64,000 nt of DNA from Metridium senile (taxonomy: Eukaryota; Cnidaria; Anthozoa; Actiniaria; Metridiidae), in contig OX459098.1 of assembly GCA_949775045.1 (NCBI GenBank), forward strand, positions 384,501-448,500, written 5' to 3'. Positions 51,037 to 61,648 of the stretch are shown here, piece by piece. Made by a program: the position numbers and the translations under genes. Within the stretch, counting starts at the first letter, position 1; the number at the start of each line of letters is the position of its first letter. The notes beneath the pieces were generated by a model that was not told where the DNA came from, did no database searches, and was given only the letters and a program-made list of their open reading frames with translations.

Positions 51037-51239
51037 TTAAACATTCGATAGTGCAAACGTTTAGTCAACATTTCATCTTTGATTTGCACCCCCTACCTAA
51101 CTGAGATCACCTTTTAAAAACTTTTAAAATGTATTTTATTACACGACGTTGAGCTATTTTAGCTGTTTTCTTTGTAAATTACCTCATTAAATACGCTTTG
51201 CCTGATTGAACTTCGCGCTCAAACAGCGGAAAAGACCCG
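51037..51239. repeat. Direct repeat, copy 1 of the sequence before the mucin exon
   Basis: It matches 53224-53420 over about 200 bases. Shared stretches include GTGCAAACGTTTAGTCAACA, TTTCATCTTTGATTTG, TTGATTGAACTTCGCGCT-like and AAAAGACCCG. The second copy runs almost to the acceptor of the mucin exon. Confidence 0.75.
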
Positions 51240-51342
51240 ATGTGTCCGGGCATTCTGTGCGATGAGCATAAAAAAAAATAGTCTTATAAACAAAATATCA
51301 TATCCTAATATCACTTTTGCAATATCATGTGTTATCTTAATA

Positions 51343-51745
51343 CATTTCCTTATGGATTTGTTGATAATATCATGATTTATCAACGTTATTGATAATACTT
51401 TTTGATATTTTGATATTCCCCATCATTGATACTAGAAGATATTTTGATATATCATGATATCATCAAATTATCATGATATATCTAACTATCATATACTGAA
51501 TTGATATTAATAAGTGTGTATAGAGCTTTGATATTTTGATATATCATGATATTATCAAATTATCATGATATATCACACTATCTGATCCTTAATTGATACG
51601 GGATCTTTTGAGAACGAAGCATTGATAATATCAATTACAAGTGATAATATCATGATGTAAGTAATTTTGATTGTTTTATTGATATTTGCTTTGATATATC
51701 ACAGAAATATTGATAGTATTATTGATATAATTTGATATTTTTGAT
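51343..51745. repeat. AT-rich palindromic repeat (ATCATGATAT type)
   Basis: The region is dense in ATATCATGATAT, TGATATC and AATTATCATGATATATC, which are self-complementary. A ~70 base stretch at about 51427 recurs about 103 bases later. It could extrude cruciforms, and no coding sequence is seen. Confidence 0.7.
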
Positions 51746-51876
51746 GTTCTGCAATCCCGCACCTTAGTGGTTAATTTCTCAACAGACGCGGACAAGCTAA
51801 ATGAACGCGATCCCTTGTCGGTGATACTTTGAGGAGATATACTTCGGCTTCGAAACGGCTGTCGGCCTCTATACAG

Positions 51877-52680
51877 ATTCAATTCAATTCAATATATTTA
51901 CCTTGATTAATTTACAAGATATACATCTAAGCTGCAAATATCATAACTGCTAGTCGATTCAGGTCAGATGTTAGATTCATGGTTTACAATGGCAGTTTAT
52001 AAACATTTGAAAATTAGAAATTATCCGTACATTAATTAAATCGATCAATAAAAAGAGAAAGAGACTATCGAAACAACAATGAGCGATGCAAACGTTTTGA
52101 CTGTAGTATGAACCGGAGAAAGGAAAAGTCTCTTGTTTCCCTCTGTCTTGGCTTCGATTCGAAACCAACTCTTGTTGTTTGACTTTCCCCGATCAAGTCG
52201 CTGATCGACGACACCACTCTTCGCTGTGGTTTTCAGGATTCTAAGCTCTCCTAGCTTAACTTCGATTGAAATTTTCTTTTCTTTAACTCCACGCAAAGTT
52301 TTCTTGTACTCTGTGCTCGCGAAAAACATTGAACTCTTTACATATCTTCGAATTTTCGAAGTCTTCGAAATAGCTTCGTTTGTTTTTATCTCACACTTTG
52401 CCAAATTACTACTAACCACGGTACCGGCTGGGAATAATTTGTCGCGACAAAAACTCCCCGTGGGTACTCCCGACAGGTGGGCGACACGCCATGTCCACTG
52501 GGGCGGCACGCCATGTCCAAACAGCTCGATATATGCCAGGCAACTCCTTCCCTTCCTTCTCACGGGGGCTCGTCACCAGGCTTCGTCGTCCTCGAATTTT
52601 CAACACAGGAACCCCAAATCACGAAACTCACTCTCGGACTCGGGAGTTGCCTGCGGAGGAGGCTAGATATTATTAAGGAT
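51877..52680 (-). mobile_element. Candidate minus-strand non-LTR retroelement or SINE-like fragment
   Basis: On the minus strand the region ends in AATATATTGAATTGAATTG, a (GAATT)n tail like those of some LINE/SINE families. The rest is richer in GC than its surroundings and carries a direct repeat of CACGCCATGTCCA (about 52485-52520). No reverse transcriptase motif is visible, and the longest minus-strand open frame (52045-52563) has no recognised domain. No target duplication was found. The assignment is weak. Confidence 0.3.
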
Positions 52681-53223
52681 ACAATGGACACGTTAGGAAC
52701 ATGTTTATGAAAATATTATAGAGCGTTCAATTTGCATTAAATTCCCCATAAAGTATACATTTTTTGAAAGCTAAATAGCCAAAGTTTACATAATTGATAA
52801 ACGTTTTGGATAAAAATCATTTGTTTTTGAAATATCGAGGATTCATTAAAAGCGCACTGGCTCGATTTAAAAAGTTAACAGTCACACGGTTTACGGTAGA
52901 CCGATCAAATTGTTTTTGCATCCTATTATACGTATTTTGAACTTATCAAGTGTGTTTGCATTTTCTTTTTTAACACTTTGTTAGTTTTTTATGTCCGTTT
53001 AACTTTAGAAATACATGTTTTTAAGTTCATTTTAAGTGAATGGCTAATATCTAAAGAACTAAAAGGAAAACAATGAAACACAGGCACACTTTAAAACTTG
53101 AGCATTGTTGGAGTCTAATGCAAAAGTTCGTTATAATTGAAGGACAAGCGCACGTAGCTTAATTTTTAGAATTTTATGTTTTTATCAAAAGTTACTGCCA
53201 ACAAAACAGTATCCCGTGTATCC

Positions 53224-53420
53224 TTAAACATTTGATGGTGCAAACGTTTAGTCAACATTTCATCTTTGATTTGTGCCTCCTACTATTTTGAGATCATCTT
53301 TTAAAACCTTAAAAACATTTTTTCCCCACGAAGTTGAGCAATTTTGTCATGTTTTCTTTGTTAAATACCTTATTGAATACGCTTGATTGAACTTCGCGCT
53401 AAAACAGCAGAAAAGACCCG
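53224..53420. repeat. Direct repeat, copy 2, just before the mucin exon
   Basis: This is the partner of 51037-51239. It ends about 40 bases before the mucin exon acceptor, so an ancestral exon border may have been duplicated. Confidence 0.75.
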
Positions 53421-53461
53421 GTTGTATATATTTTATATTATATATATTTTTTTTCTTAAAG

Positions 53462-55816
53462 ATACGCCAACTTCGTCTTCTGTAGAGATGTCATCATCTT
53501 CTACAATGCAGCCTCCTTCTTCAAGTGTTCCTAGTCTGCCACCATCCTCTACTGCTTCATCATCGTCCTCTGTAGAAGTGTCATCATCTTCTACAATGCA
53601 GCCTCCTTCTTCAAGTGTTCCTAGTCTGCCACCATCCTCTACTGCTTCATCATCGTCTTCTGTAGAAGTGTCATCATCTCCTACAATGCAGCCTCCTTCT
53701 TCAAGTGTTCCTAGTCTGCCACCATCCTCTACTGCTTCATCATCGTCCTCTGTAGAAGTGTCATCATCTTCTACAATGCAGCCTCCTTCTTCAAGTGTTC
53801 CTAGTCTGCCACCATCCTCTTCTGTTACACCATCGTCTTCTGTAGAAGTGTCATCATCTTCTACAATGCAGCCTCCTTCTTCAAGTGTTCCTAGTCTGCC
53901 ACCATCTGATTTAGTTACATCATCGTCGTCTGTAGAGATGTCATCATCTTCTACAATGCAGCCTCCTTCTTCAAGTGTTCCTAGTCTGCCACCATCTGAT
54001 TTAGTTACACCATCGTCATCTGTAGAGATGGCACTATCTTCTACAATGCAGCTTCTTCCTTCAAGTGTTGCTAGTCCTTCGCAATCTTATTCCGTTACAC
54101 CATCGTCTTCTGTAGAGATGTCATCATCTTCTATAATGCAGCCTCCTCCTTCAAGTGTTGCTAGTCCTTCGCAATCTTATGCTGTTACACCATCGTCTTC
54201 TGTAGAGATGTCACCATCTTCTACAATGCAGCCTCCTTCTTCAAGTGTTGCTAGTCCTTCGCAATCTTATGCTGTTACACCATCGTCTTCTGTAGAGATG
54301 TCACCATCTTCTACAATGCAGCCTCCTTCTTCAAGTGTTCCTAGTCCTTCGCAATCTTATGATGTTACACCATCGTCGTCTGTAGAGATGTCACCATCTT
54401 CTACAATGCAGCCTCCTTCGTCAAGTGTTCCTAGTCCTTCGCAATCTTATGCTGTTACACCATCGTCGTCTGTAGATATATCACCATCTTCTACAATGCA
54501 GCCTCCTTCTTCAAGTGTTCCTAGTCAGTCACCATCCTCTACTGTCACATCATCATCTTCATCATCATCACCGTCCTCTGTAGAGATGTCAACATCTTCT
54601 ACAATGGAGTCATCAAGTGTTCCAAGCTTATCACCATCTTCTACTGTTGAACCATCGTCCTCTGTAGCGATGTCATCATCTTCTACAATGGAGTCATCAA
54701 GTGTTCCAAGCTTATCACCATCTTCTACTGTTACACCATCGTCCTCTGAAGCGATGTCATCATCTTCTACAATGGAGTCATCAAGTGTTCCAAGCTTATC
54801 ACCATCTTCTACTGTTGAACCATCGTCCTCTGTAGCGATGTCATCATCTTCTACAATGGAGTCATCAAGTGTTCCAAGCTTATCACCATCTTCTTCTGTT
54901 ACACCATCGTCCTCTGAAGCGATGTCATCATCTTCTACAATGGAGTCATCAAGTGTTCCAAGCTTATCACCATCTTCTACTGTTGAACCATCGTCCCCTG
55001 TAGCGATGTCATCATCTTCTACAATGGAGTCATCAAGTGTTCCAAGCTTATCACCATCATCTACTGTTGAACCATCGTTCTCTGTAGCGATGTCATCATC
55101 TTCTACAATGGAGTCATCAAGTGTTCCAAGCTTATCACCATCTTCTACTGTTACACCATCGTCCTCTGAAGCGATGTCATCATCTTCTACAATGAAGTCA
55201 TCAAGTGTTCCAAGCTTATCACCATCATCTACTGTTGAACCATCGTCCTCTGTAGCGATGTCATCATCTTCTACAATGGAGTCATCAAGTGTTCCAAGCT
55301 TATCACCATCATCTACTGTTGAGCCATCGCCCTCTGTAGCGATGTCATCATCTTCTACAATAGAGTCATCCAGTGTTCCAAGCTTATCACCATCTTCTAC
55401 TGTTGAACCATCGTCCTCTGTAGTGATGTCATCATCTTCTACAATGGAGTCATCAAGTGTTCCAAGCTTATCACCATCTTCTACTGTTAAACCATCGTCC
55501 TCTGTAGCGATGTCATCATCTTCTACAATGGAATCATCACGTGTTCCAATCGTATCACCATCTTCTACCGTTGAACCATCGTCCTCTGTAGCGATGTCAT
55601 CATCGGACTCATCAAGTGTTCCAAGCTTATCACCATCATCTACTGTGGAACCATTGTCCTCTGTAGCGATGTCACCATCTTCTACATTGCAAGCTCCTTC
55701 TTCAAGTGTTCTTAGGCTATCACCATCTGTTACTGTTACTTCGACGTCTTCTGTTGAGATGTCATCTTCTGTTCTACCGAGTTTGTCTTCTGCAGTTTTG
55801 CCGACAGCTTCTCTTG
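53462..55816 (+). CDS. Mucin-type Ser/Thr/Pro repeat exon
   Basis: One 2,355 bp phase 1-1 exon (785 residues) lies between TTCTTAAAG and GTAAGT, open throughout. Roughly half of its residues are Ser, with Thr, Pro and Val. It has two repeat blocks. About 12 units of 90 bp (30 residues, core STMQPPSSSVPS) run from about 53480 to 54540. About 13 units of 84 bp (28 residues, core STMESSSVPSLSPSS then TVEPSSSVAM) run from about 54585 to 55660, followed by a degenerate end with the MQ/LQ core again. Such regions are densely O-glycosylated and stand out as stiff, hydrated rods in mucins. There is no cysteine in the repeats. In the gene it separates the EGF-Ig part from NIDO. The first open codon upstream (53383) is intronic; the acceptor sets the true start. 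Confidence 0.85.
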
Positions 55817-56139
55817 GTAAGTGGTGCTATTTGGTTATAACTTGTTTGTTTCATTTTTAAAAAGTTTTCACCCTATTGTAAGAAGCGATTTAATAACAGA
55901 ACAAAATATATCTAAGCTAAGTAAGGGTAGTGTTCGGCATTGACCTTATTTGGTGAGATGCTCATGAGGACAGGATGTAAAGGTGATTCGCCTTTTAGGA
56001 TGATCCTATTTCTATATAATGCCCGATTGATACTTGTTAGATATATCACATGTTATCTACGTTTAACCAAACACAAACGTGAAGCCGTTATTGTTCCTCT
56101 AAATAGAACTTATATGTCAGTGTTTGTATTTCTTTGCAG
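55817..56139. other. Intron between mucin and NIDO exons
   Basis: A 323 nt phase 1 intron with donor GTAAGT and acceptor TTTGCAG. Nothing else is recognised in it. Confidence 0.8.
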
Positions 56140-56297
56140 TGCCGACTATTTCTCCAGTCAATGACAACATATATCCTTGCGGACCTGCAGCAGGAGATCT
56201 TCAGGATACCAGATACTATAATGACTGGAGGTGTATTCAGTTCTTCATTGGCGTCAGAGGGTTTCCTTTCTATGGAAAAAGACACTACAAGCTGCAC
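56140..56297 (+). CDS. NIDO domain exon 1
   Basis: A 158 bp exon, phase 1 in and phase 0 out. It encodes VPTISPVNDNIYPCGPAAGD and then Y-Y-N-D-W-R-C-I-Q-F-F-I, F-P-F-Y-G and Y-K-L-H. This matches the start of nidogen-type NIDO domains: Y-P-x-G-x-x-x-G-D, then F-x-F-x-G and L-x-V-x-x-N-G. The usual D-D acidic pair is replaced here by N-D. The next residues (V-C-R-N-G-L-I-S-F) come from the following exon. Confidence 0.85.
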
Positions 56298-56520
56298 GTG
56301 AGTTGAAACGATGTGATTAAATGAATTGATAAATAACATATTGATTGTTTAATTGATTGATTGATTGATAAAATGAATTGTAAAATTCATTAATAATTCA
56401 TAAGCTTTCCAGCCAATCGGATATGAGAAATCAGATCACATAAACACCTTGGTAAAGCCTAAACAAACTTTGAATTATCGTCAGGGAAAGGAGGGGTTAA
56501 AACAATGAACATGTAAATTA

Positions 56521-56628
56521 GATACATCCACTAGTGACTTGTATCTGAAATGTAAATTACCTTGATACAACCACTAGTGACTTGTATCTGAAATGCAAAT
56601 TAGATACAATCACTACTGCTTGTATCTA
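56521..56628. repeat. Three ~52 bp tandem repeats
   Basis: The unit GATACA-ACCACTAGTGACTTGTATCTGAAATG-like occurs three times, the last decayed. Each unit is itself partly palindromic (GATACA against TGTATC). Confidence 0.7.
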
Positions 56629-56705
56629 GCCAATATTAAAAGGGTAAACTATATCAAGTAAACTGAAATTTAACTCACAATTATGGTTCAAGTTACATAA
56701 GTAAT

Positions 56706-56801
56706 ATATACAATATGAGAGGCCGATCTGTATCCGATATACAACGGCGAGTCGAAGACGAGCCGTTGTACATCGGATACAGATCGGACGCGAATATTGT
56801 A
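56706..56801. repeat. Foldback repeat in NIDO intron
   Basis: CCGATCTGTATCCGAT and ACAACGGC (left) pair with GCCGTTGT and ATCGGATACAGATCGG (right). Outer TATACAATAT pairs with ATATTGTATA. The loop is about 13 bases. Confidence 0.75.
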
Positions 56802-57778
56802 TAGAACTTATGAAAGTCCAACGTTAGTTCTGTCATATTTTACTAAAATTGTCAAGATAAATGTAAATCAGGCCGAGAAAATTCAAGTTGAAACTTATGC
56901 AAATTTCCTTTAGGACGAAATCTGTATGAGATTTACAGAACTCGTCACGGCATTGAGTTCTTTTGTAAAATTCTCATTAATTATTCATGAATTTTATAAA
57001 ATTAATTACTCATCCAAAATTTGAAACGTAAGGCGCACTTAATTCAGGAAAATCTATATATAATAGATTTATCTGATATTTCATCAAAGATAGCATCACA
57101 AATTTCCTTTACCGAATTTGCTCTACTCCTTTACCTTAACAGCTTAAACAACAATCTTGGGTGTTTTTAGGTAGAGTACTTTTCACTAAACTGCACTCTT
57201 GTTCCTCACTCATCGGCTACCAGAATCTGCTCCCAGCATTACATTCAGCCATCTTGCACAAAAGTCAAAAGCGAATTGAACACTCCAAGCATTCAAAACT
57301 CAAAATTTGCATAAGTTCACAGTGAAAACAGAACAAAGCGTGCAAAAATTAGATAGTATTGTTCTTCTCTATACAATGAAAGACTTAAAGTACATTCCAG
57401 TCATCCACAAACATTTCAATACATGTACATTTGCTTTGTTACCGCGATAACAGAATAAGACGTACAGCAATTAGATCATTGTATTCACATTGCATTAACC
57501 TCACTGGCATAACAAAGGATGTATGGATATCACAAGTAATTTACAACATTCGCGTCCGTGTTGTATCGGCTATACAATCACGCGCCTTCATTACTTAGTG
57601 GACAAACTACTATACTTCATTACCTCCCTTGTCCTTTGTTTTCCCATTTACGACCAAATGGTTCTACATTTACATCATCAAATAATATTTCTCTAAGGAA
57701 TATCTCGTGGTCTGGACAATTTGCAGAGGTAAGTGTTTTAGTGTTTTTAATACTGTCTCTCTATACCTTACCTTCTAG

Positions 57779-58132
57779 GTCTGTCGTAATGGTTTGATCT
57801 CGTTTTTGGAGCCCTGGTACCGATATTGGCCTTACAACTTTGGACAGTATTGGTTTGACAGACAGCCATTGCTCGCTCCTTATTGGTCACTCATAGACAA
57901 TAGAGATGCATTTAGAGAGGGCACTTCAAAGCTATACTTTCAAATCTACCAAAAAGGTGACGGCAAACCGTTTACTAGAAACATTCTTAGAAGAGCAACA
58001 CAAGATGTTTACCACCATTGCCGGGATCATAAACTGCCAACTGAGTTTTTTGAGGCATCATGGGTAATGGTAGTCACGTGGGTTAACATACGTCACTGGT
58101 ATTCAAGATGGCAGTCGAATCTAAAAGGCTTG
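57779..58132 (+). CDS. NIDO domain exon 2
   Basis: A 354 bp phase 0-0 exon (118 residues) that starts V-C-R-N-G-L-I-S-F. It continues through P-L-L-A-P-Y-W-S-L-I-D, the conserved NIDO core in which the domain reads I-A-P-F-W-A-D-x-D. It then encodes an F-Q-I-Y-Q-K strand, a helix-like stretch, and W-V-M-V-V-T-W, which matches the family V-V-T-W-x-x-V-x-Y-Y segment. Acceptor TTCTAG and donor GTAAGT are good. Confidence 0.88.
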
Positions 58133-58277
58133 GTAAGTTGTGACGTAAAGAATAAGATGAGTAATTGCAGTATTATTGTTTTACACTTAGAAACGTTCTA
58201 CTCAGATTTTCTACTTCTCATTTGACAACGTTTGTGAAACCGGTTGTAATCATGTTGTTTGTTTGTTTGTTTAACAG

Positions 58278-58378
58278 TATAACACGTTTCAAGCAGTGTT
58301 AATCACGAATGGAGTACACTCCTTTGTCATGTACAACTACCCGAGGAATGGTATTCAGTGGTCTGCACCTGAATTTAG
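58278..58378 (+). CDS. NIDO domain exon 3
   Basis: A 101 bp exon, phase 0 in and phase 2 out. It encodes Y-N-T-F-Q-A-V-L-I-T-N-G, S-F-V-M-Y-N-Y, and G-I-Q-W. NIDO domains read N-T-F-Q-x-V-L-x-T-D-G, F-x-I-F-N-Y and I-x-W at this place, so this exon is among the clearest in the gene. Confidence 0.9.
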
Positions 58379-58916
58379 GTAAATTGATGCATTCAGTATT
58401 GTTGACACTATTTTCATTTGAACAATGTGTAAGTTTTTAAATTTTACACGCCTATATTAGTAGTTTTTTTTTTTCACGTGAAAGGTTTTGAACCCGTCAA
58501 AACAAACATTTGTCAAAAAGGCGTAAATATAACGATCGATGTCATTAACATTATCCACGTAAAGTAAAGATTATCACTACAGCAAGTCGCACGTGTTTCT
58601 TTGTTTATTTATTTTCAGCAGTAACAATTTACACGTTTACCTGTAAAATAAGTAACATTGAGTATGGGATAAGAATTATGAAATCTATTTTCACAATTAA
58701 TGGTACTGTCAATCAGTAGAGCGAACTTATGTGGTGTCACGTGACATTTCGTTTAGTGTTAATGTCTTTTGGTGGGCAATTTTAATGACATTGACTGTAA
58801 AAGATATTCATGAAAACAACAAAAATAGTGGTGCCTGAGTTTAGCAAGACAACTTAGGCACTGTTGGCAATTTGTATCAATGCATTCATTTTGATTTATG
58901 TTTTTTGCATTTTTAG
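58379..58916. other. Intron inside the NIDO domain
   Basis: A 538 nt phase 2 intron with donor GTAAAT and acceptor CATTTTTAG. Nothing recognised. Confidence 0.75.
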
Positions 58917-59009
58917 TAACAGTAATTATCGATATTGGAACGCACGAGGTCTTCCTGTGGTCGGCATCAATACTGGAGATTATAACAGACTTTACTATAA
59001 TGACCCAAG
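58917..59009 (+). CDS. NIDO domain exon 4
   Basis: A 93 bp exon, phase 2 in and out. It encodes a Y-W-N-A-R-G-L-P-V-V-G-I-N-T-G-D-Y segment followed by Y-Y-N-D-P. This fits the C-terminal NIDO strand (A-x-V-G-F-N-x-G-D). Donor GTAAGC, acceptor TTTTTAG. Confidence 0.85.
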
Positions 59010-59151
59010 GTAAGCTAGTCAGACATTATAACGATAATGATATGGAATTTATAATATAGTGGATTACTAAGTATCACTAATGTACTGACTTGCTGAATTG
59101 CTGACTTGTTCACTTGTTCAATTGCTCACTTGCTTACTGTTGTTTTGCCAG

Positions 59152-59586
59152 GTCTGGGCGTGTTAATATTGTCGACATCGATGACTTGGAAGGTGTAAAC
59201 ATCTTCAAATCCCGCTACTCTAATTCTTTTGAATCATTTTCGAATGGAGTGCGTGGACGAATCTTTATTCGATTAGAAGATTCACAAGGCGAAGACCAAG
59301 CAAGACTACAGTGTATTAACTGGTATTACAGACAGAATTATGTCTACTGGTACCTGCGTTCCCTTGAACCTTGTCCATGTACATATTGGCAGGCTTGGAG
59401 AGACAGGAGATTCAGATGGTCCTCTTGGAATTGGCCGAGATACTGTTTCTACTCTACATTCCCGTCTAGTCATGGCTGGGGACAGGAATGCTGTTATGTG
59501 TTCTTTAGGCAAAGCAACTGGTGGTGGGGCTGGAGTTGGAGTTCGTACTTGGCTTTGGGTAACCCTGATGGAGGCACTGCTCACAG
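59152..59586 (+). CDS. End of NIDO and first part of AMOP domain
   Basis: A 435 bp exon, phase 2 in and out. The first ~50 residues (G-R-V-N-I, then S-N-G-V-R-G-R-I-F-I-R-L) close the NIDO domain. Then the AMOP pattern begins: C-x-N-W, L-R-S-L-E-P-C-P-C, Q-A-W-R-D-R-R-F, and W-G-Q-E-C-C-Y, ending in N-P-D-G-G-T-A-H. These match the AMOP features L-x-x-C-P-C, Q-A-x-x-D and G-x-x-Q-C-C-Y of MUC4 and SUSD2-type proteins. The exon is very rich in Trp and Tyr (for example N-W-W-W-G-W-S-W). The AMOP domain occurs in extracellular, adhesion-related proteins. Confidence 0.88.
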
Positions 59587-60116
59587 GTTAGTCTTGAAGT
59601 AGTCAGAATTAGTTATGCAACCTATTGAAATCAATAGATAGTATGATTCATAATACATGATATTTGTAAGTCTGGTACTTTTATGCTTAGCCTGGAAGGG
59701 TTGTGGCGAATGTTACGATAGAAGATGGCTCTTAAGGGTTTTTTTTCCCTACTGTTTTAAGATATTACCATACCCAGCATTTTCAGCTTGCATTGCTCGA
59801 AATGTTTTGTTACTGCGTTTTTCGGCTTTCTGTGAACTCAGGCATTCCATCGGCTCGTTGTTTTTCCCTGCTGATAATTACTCGGCACCTTTTATATTTT
59901 TGATTGACGCCAGCCAAAAACCTTTGTCACAACTAGCCGTTGGAATGTCTGAGCTCGCATCAATTTGAAAATTGCAGTAATTGGTTCGCCCTGAAACTTT
60001 CATTCTTCTTGATTTCAATTTTCTGTATGTGTACTCTTTTTAAGCAGTTATACAACGTGACAACATTAAAACCATCCAATAAGTAAATGTTGACAAGTTG
60101 TATATATATGTTACAG
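59587..60116. other. Intron inside the AMOP domain
   Basis: A 530 nt phase 2 intron with donor GTTAGT (weaker than its neighbours) and acceptor GTTACAG. A second AG nine bases on (CACAG, to 60125) keeps the phase, so a three-residue shorter variant is possible. Nothing else recognised. Confidence 0.7.
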
Positions 60117-60262
60117 ATATCACAGATATCGCTGGCCATCATTGCATCAGTCAGGCGACGCCAATGCCTATAAACAATGCTGTGTCCATAGCAACATGTG
60201 TTGGATGTACTACCAACGTCGACCATCAGACACGTGCTGGCGATACATTCCTCCACGATGGA
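60117..60262 (+). CDS. AMOP domain, second part
   Basis: A 146 bp exon, phase 2 in and phase 1 out. It encodes A-Y-K-Q-C-C-V-H-S-N-M-C, Y-Y-Q-R-R-P-S-D-T-C and Y-I-P-P-R-W. This is the conserved AMOP end (C-C-x-x-S-x-x-C, Y-x-x-R-R-P-S, Y-x-P-P) that leads straight into the VWD domain in the MUC4-like family. Confidence 0.9.
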
Positions 60263-60470
60263 GTAAGTTGATAAAAATAACGTATACACCGTACAAAGGA
60301 AAGTGTTACTTATTGATGCTATAGACGTCGCGTGTCAATGGCATTATATATGGTTAAATTATATATACCAAAAGTTGAAAAAAATCCATGGAGACACAAG
60401 GCGTATTCGAGTGCGACTCAATAATAAAAACATTATCCAAGCAATCACTGATGCGTATCTTTGTCTTAAG

Positions 60471-60689
60471 GTTGGTTTTGGGGAGATCCTCATTTCGTTA
60501 CCCTTGACAACAAGAACTACACGTTCAATGGACTGGGCGAGTTTGTCATGCTCGACGCTAAAGACGGCCATTTTCAGCTTCAAGCCAGAACTAAACTAGC
60601 TAAAGGAGAAGGCACCGCCACTGTATTCTCTGGAGCTGTTGCCAAGGAAACCAACACTAGTACAGTACAGGTTATCTTGAGTGATAATG
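60471..60689 (+). CDS. VWD domain, first part with GDPH motif
   Basis: A 219 bp exon, phase 1 in and out. It starts W-F-W-G-D-P-H-F-V-T-L-D, then N-Y-T-F-N-G-L-G-E-F-V-M-L-D. GDPH (60482-60493) is the sequence at which several VWD proteins, including MUC4 and gel-forming mucins, are cut between Asp and Pro without a protease, so self-cleavage is possible here. The rest (F-Q-L-Q-A-R-T, A-T-V-F-S-G-A-V-A-K-E) fits the family. VWD domains act in the extracellular space in assembly and adhesion. Confidence 0.9.
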
Positions 60690-61318
60690 GTAAGTGATGA
60701 CGTCATGTCATAAGAACGTATTGTGAATACTGCCAGGACATAAAATAGTCCATACAATAATGACGTCAAACGATTAATGAACAACATTCATCGCGGTATG
60801 AAAAATGCGACATGATGACGTCATTCCGTAAAAAACATAATGACGTCGTAATTATATAGTGATTGTATCTTATATTTTGCAAAATCATAATTGAAATGTT
60901 TTTATATAAAATAGAATACTGGGCACACTTAAATATCTGCAGATAATTCATGTCATAATGACACCAATTAAACAATTACCAAACAAATATAGGTATACAC
61001 CGAATCAAAATATGGCGACCAATTTGAATAACAATTGTTCTTGAATCACTAGCCTCTCATTCATGTGAAAACTCCATTGTATTCCATCATGAACACGAAG
61101 CTAGTCAGTCAAGAACAATAGCAGGTCGCCATATTTCGATTCGGTCTATACTATCTAGGAACCCTTTGAACTGGGTTCAAAGTGTGAATTCACCGGATTA
61201 CATAGCTGTCTGACCGACGATTTCAGACTCCGTGCAAACTTGTGGTACCCAAAGCATTTTAATTTTAATGTTTAAAAACATTTATCCTCAATACTGAATA
61301 TGTATGTTGTTATTGCAG
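60690..61318. other. Intron inside the VWD domain, with a foldback element
   Basis: A 629 nt phase 1 intron with donor GTAAGT and acceptor TATTGCAG. TGACGTCA-type words recur at 60698-60850. A foldback element lies at 60994-61150 (separate entry). Confidence 0.75.
60994..61150. mobile_element. MITE-like foldback, ~157 bp
   Basis: TATACACCGAATCAAAATAT and GGCGACC on the left pair with GGTCGCC and ATATTTCGATTCGGTCTATA on the right, with a few mismatches. Inner ACAATTGTTCTTGA against TCAAGAACAATAG also pairs. No target duplication could be fixed with certainty. Confidence 0.6.
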
Positions 61319-61648
61319 GAACAATGGAAGTGAGTGTCGATGGAAAACCGTTTGACATCACCGATCTGACAAACACTTCAAAGCAACTTAATGGATCAGT
61401 GTCAGTGCTAAAACCAGAGAAAAACTGCTTTGAAATGAGTTTCCCATCAGGAATGTCCGTCAATGTCTGCGAGAATCTTAAACAGCTTTCAATTGTTGCA
61501 GCAGCACCAGATTCGTTTAAAAACAACACCAAAGGACTTCTGGGAACGTGGAATGGCAATACTGATGATGACTTTACGCTTCCTAACGGCACGGTATTAC
61601 CTGGGTCTATCTCTAGTAAAGATATTCATTACAAGTTTGGTTTGGCAT
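61319..61648 (+). CDS. VWD domain, second part
   Basis: A 330 bp exon, phase 1 in and out. It encodes M-E-V-S-V-D-G-K-P-F-D-I, then C-F-E-M-S-F-P-S-G-M-S-V-N-V, S-F-K-N-N-T-K-G-L-L-G-T-W-N-G-N-T-D-D-D-F and L-P-N-G-T. The T-x-G-L-L-G-x-x-N-x-x-x-x-D-D-F core is the hallmark of the VWD domain end. The cysteines are few (two seen), as in the MUC4 type of VWD rather than the gel-forming type. Confidence 0.92.

Larger units (their letters stand above)
50377..53461. other. 3.1 kb intron rich in repeats
   Basis: This phase 1 intron lies between the Ig and mucin exons. It holds a ~250 bp imperfect tandem duplication, an AT-rich palindromic repeat, a candidate minus-strand retroelement and a pair of ~200 bp direct repeats (separate entries). 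The stretch 52680-53220 shows nothing recognisable. Confidence 0.75.
56298..57778. other. 1.5 kb intron inside the NIDO domain
   Basis: A phase 0 intron with donor GTGAGT and acceptor CTTCTAG. It holds a ~52 bp tandem repeat at 56521-56628 and a foldback at about 56706-56801. Bases from 57545 share the ATTCGCGTCCG pattern with that foldback. No exon is supported between. Confidence 0.75.

Noticed and set aside
52045..52563. Minus-strand open frame of 172 codons
   Set aside because: No recognisable domain, overlapped by open frames on the other strand, and lying within a GC-richer candidate retroelement; not called as a gene.
57598..57729. Open stretch ending in a good donor (GTAAGTG at 57730) in the first NIDO intron
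   Set aside because: Its entry phase does not match the exon ending at 56297, and joining 56297 directly to 57779 restores the conserved NIDO sequence, so an extra exon would break the domain. Part of it also resembles the nearby foldback repeat.
59657..59968. Open frame of 103 codons in the AMOP intron
   Set aside because: It lies inside an intron with matching phases on both sides, has no domain pattern and interrupts AMOP if translated.
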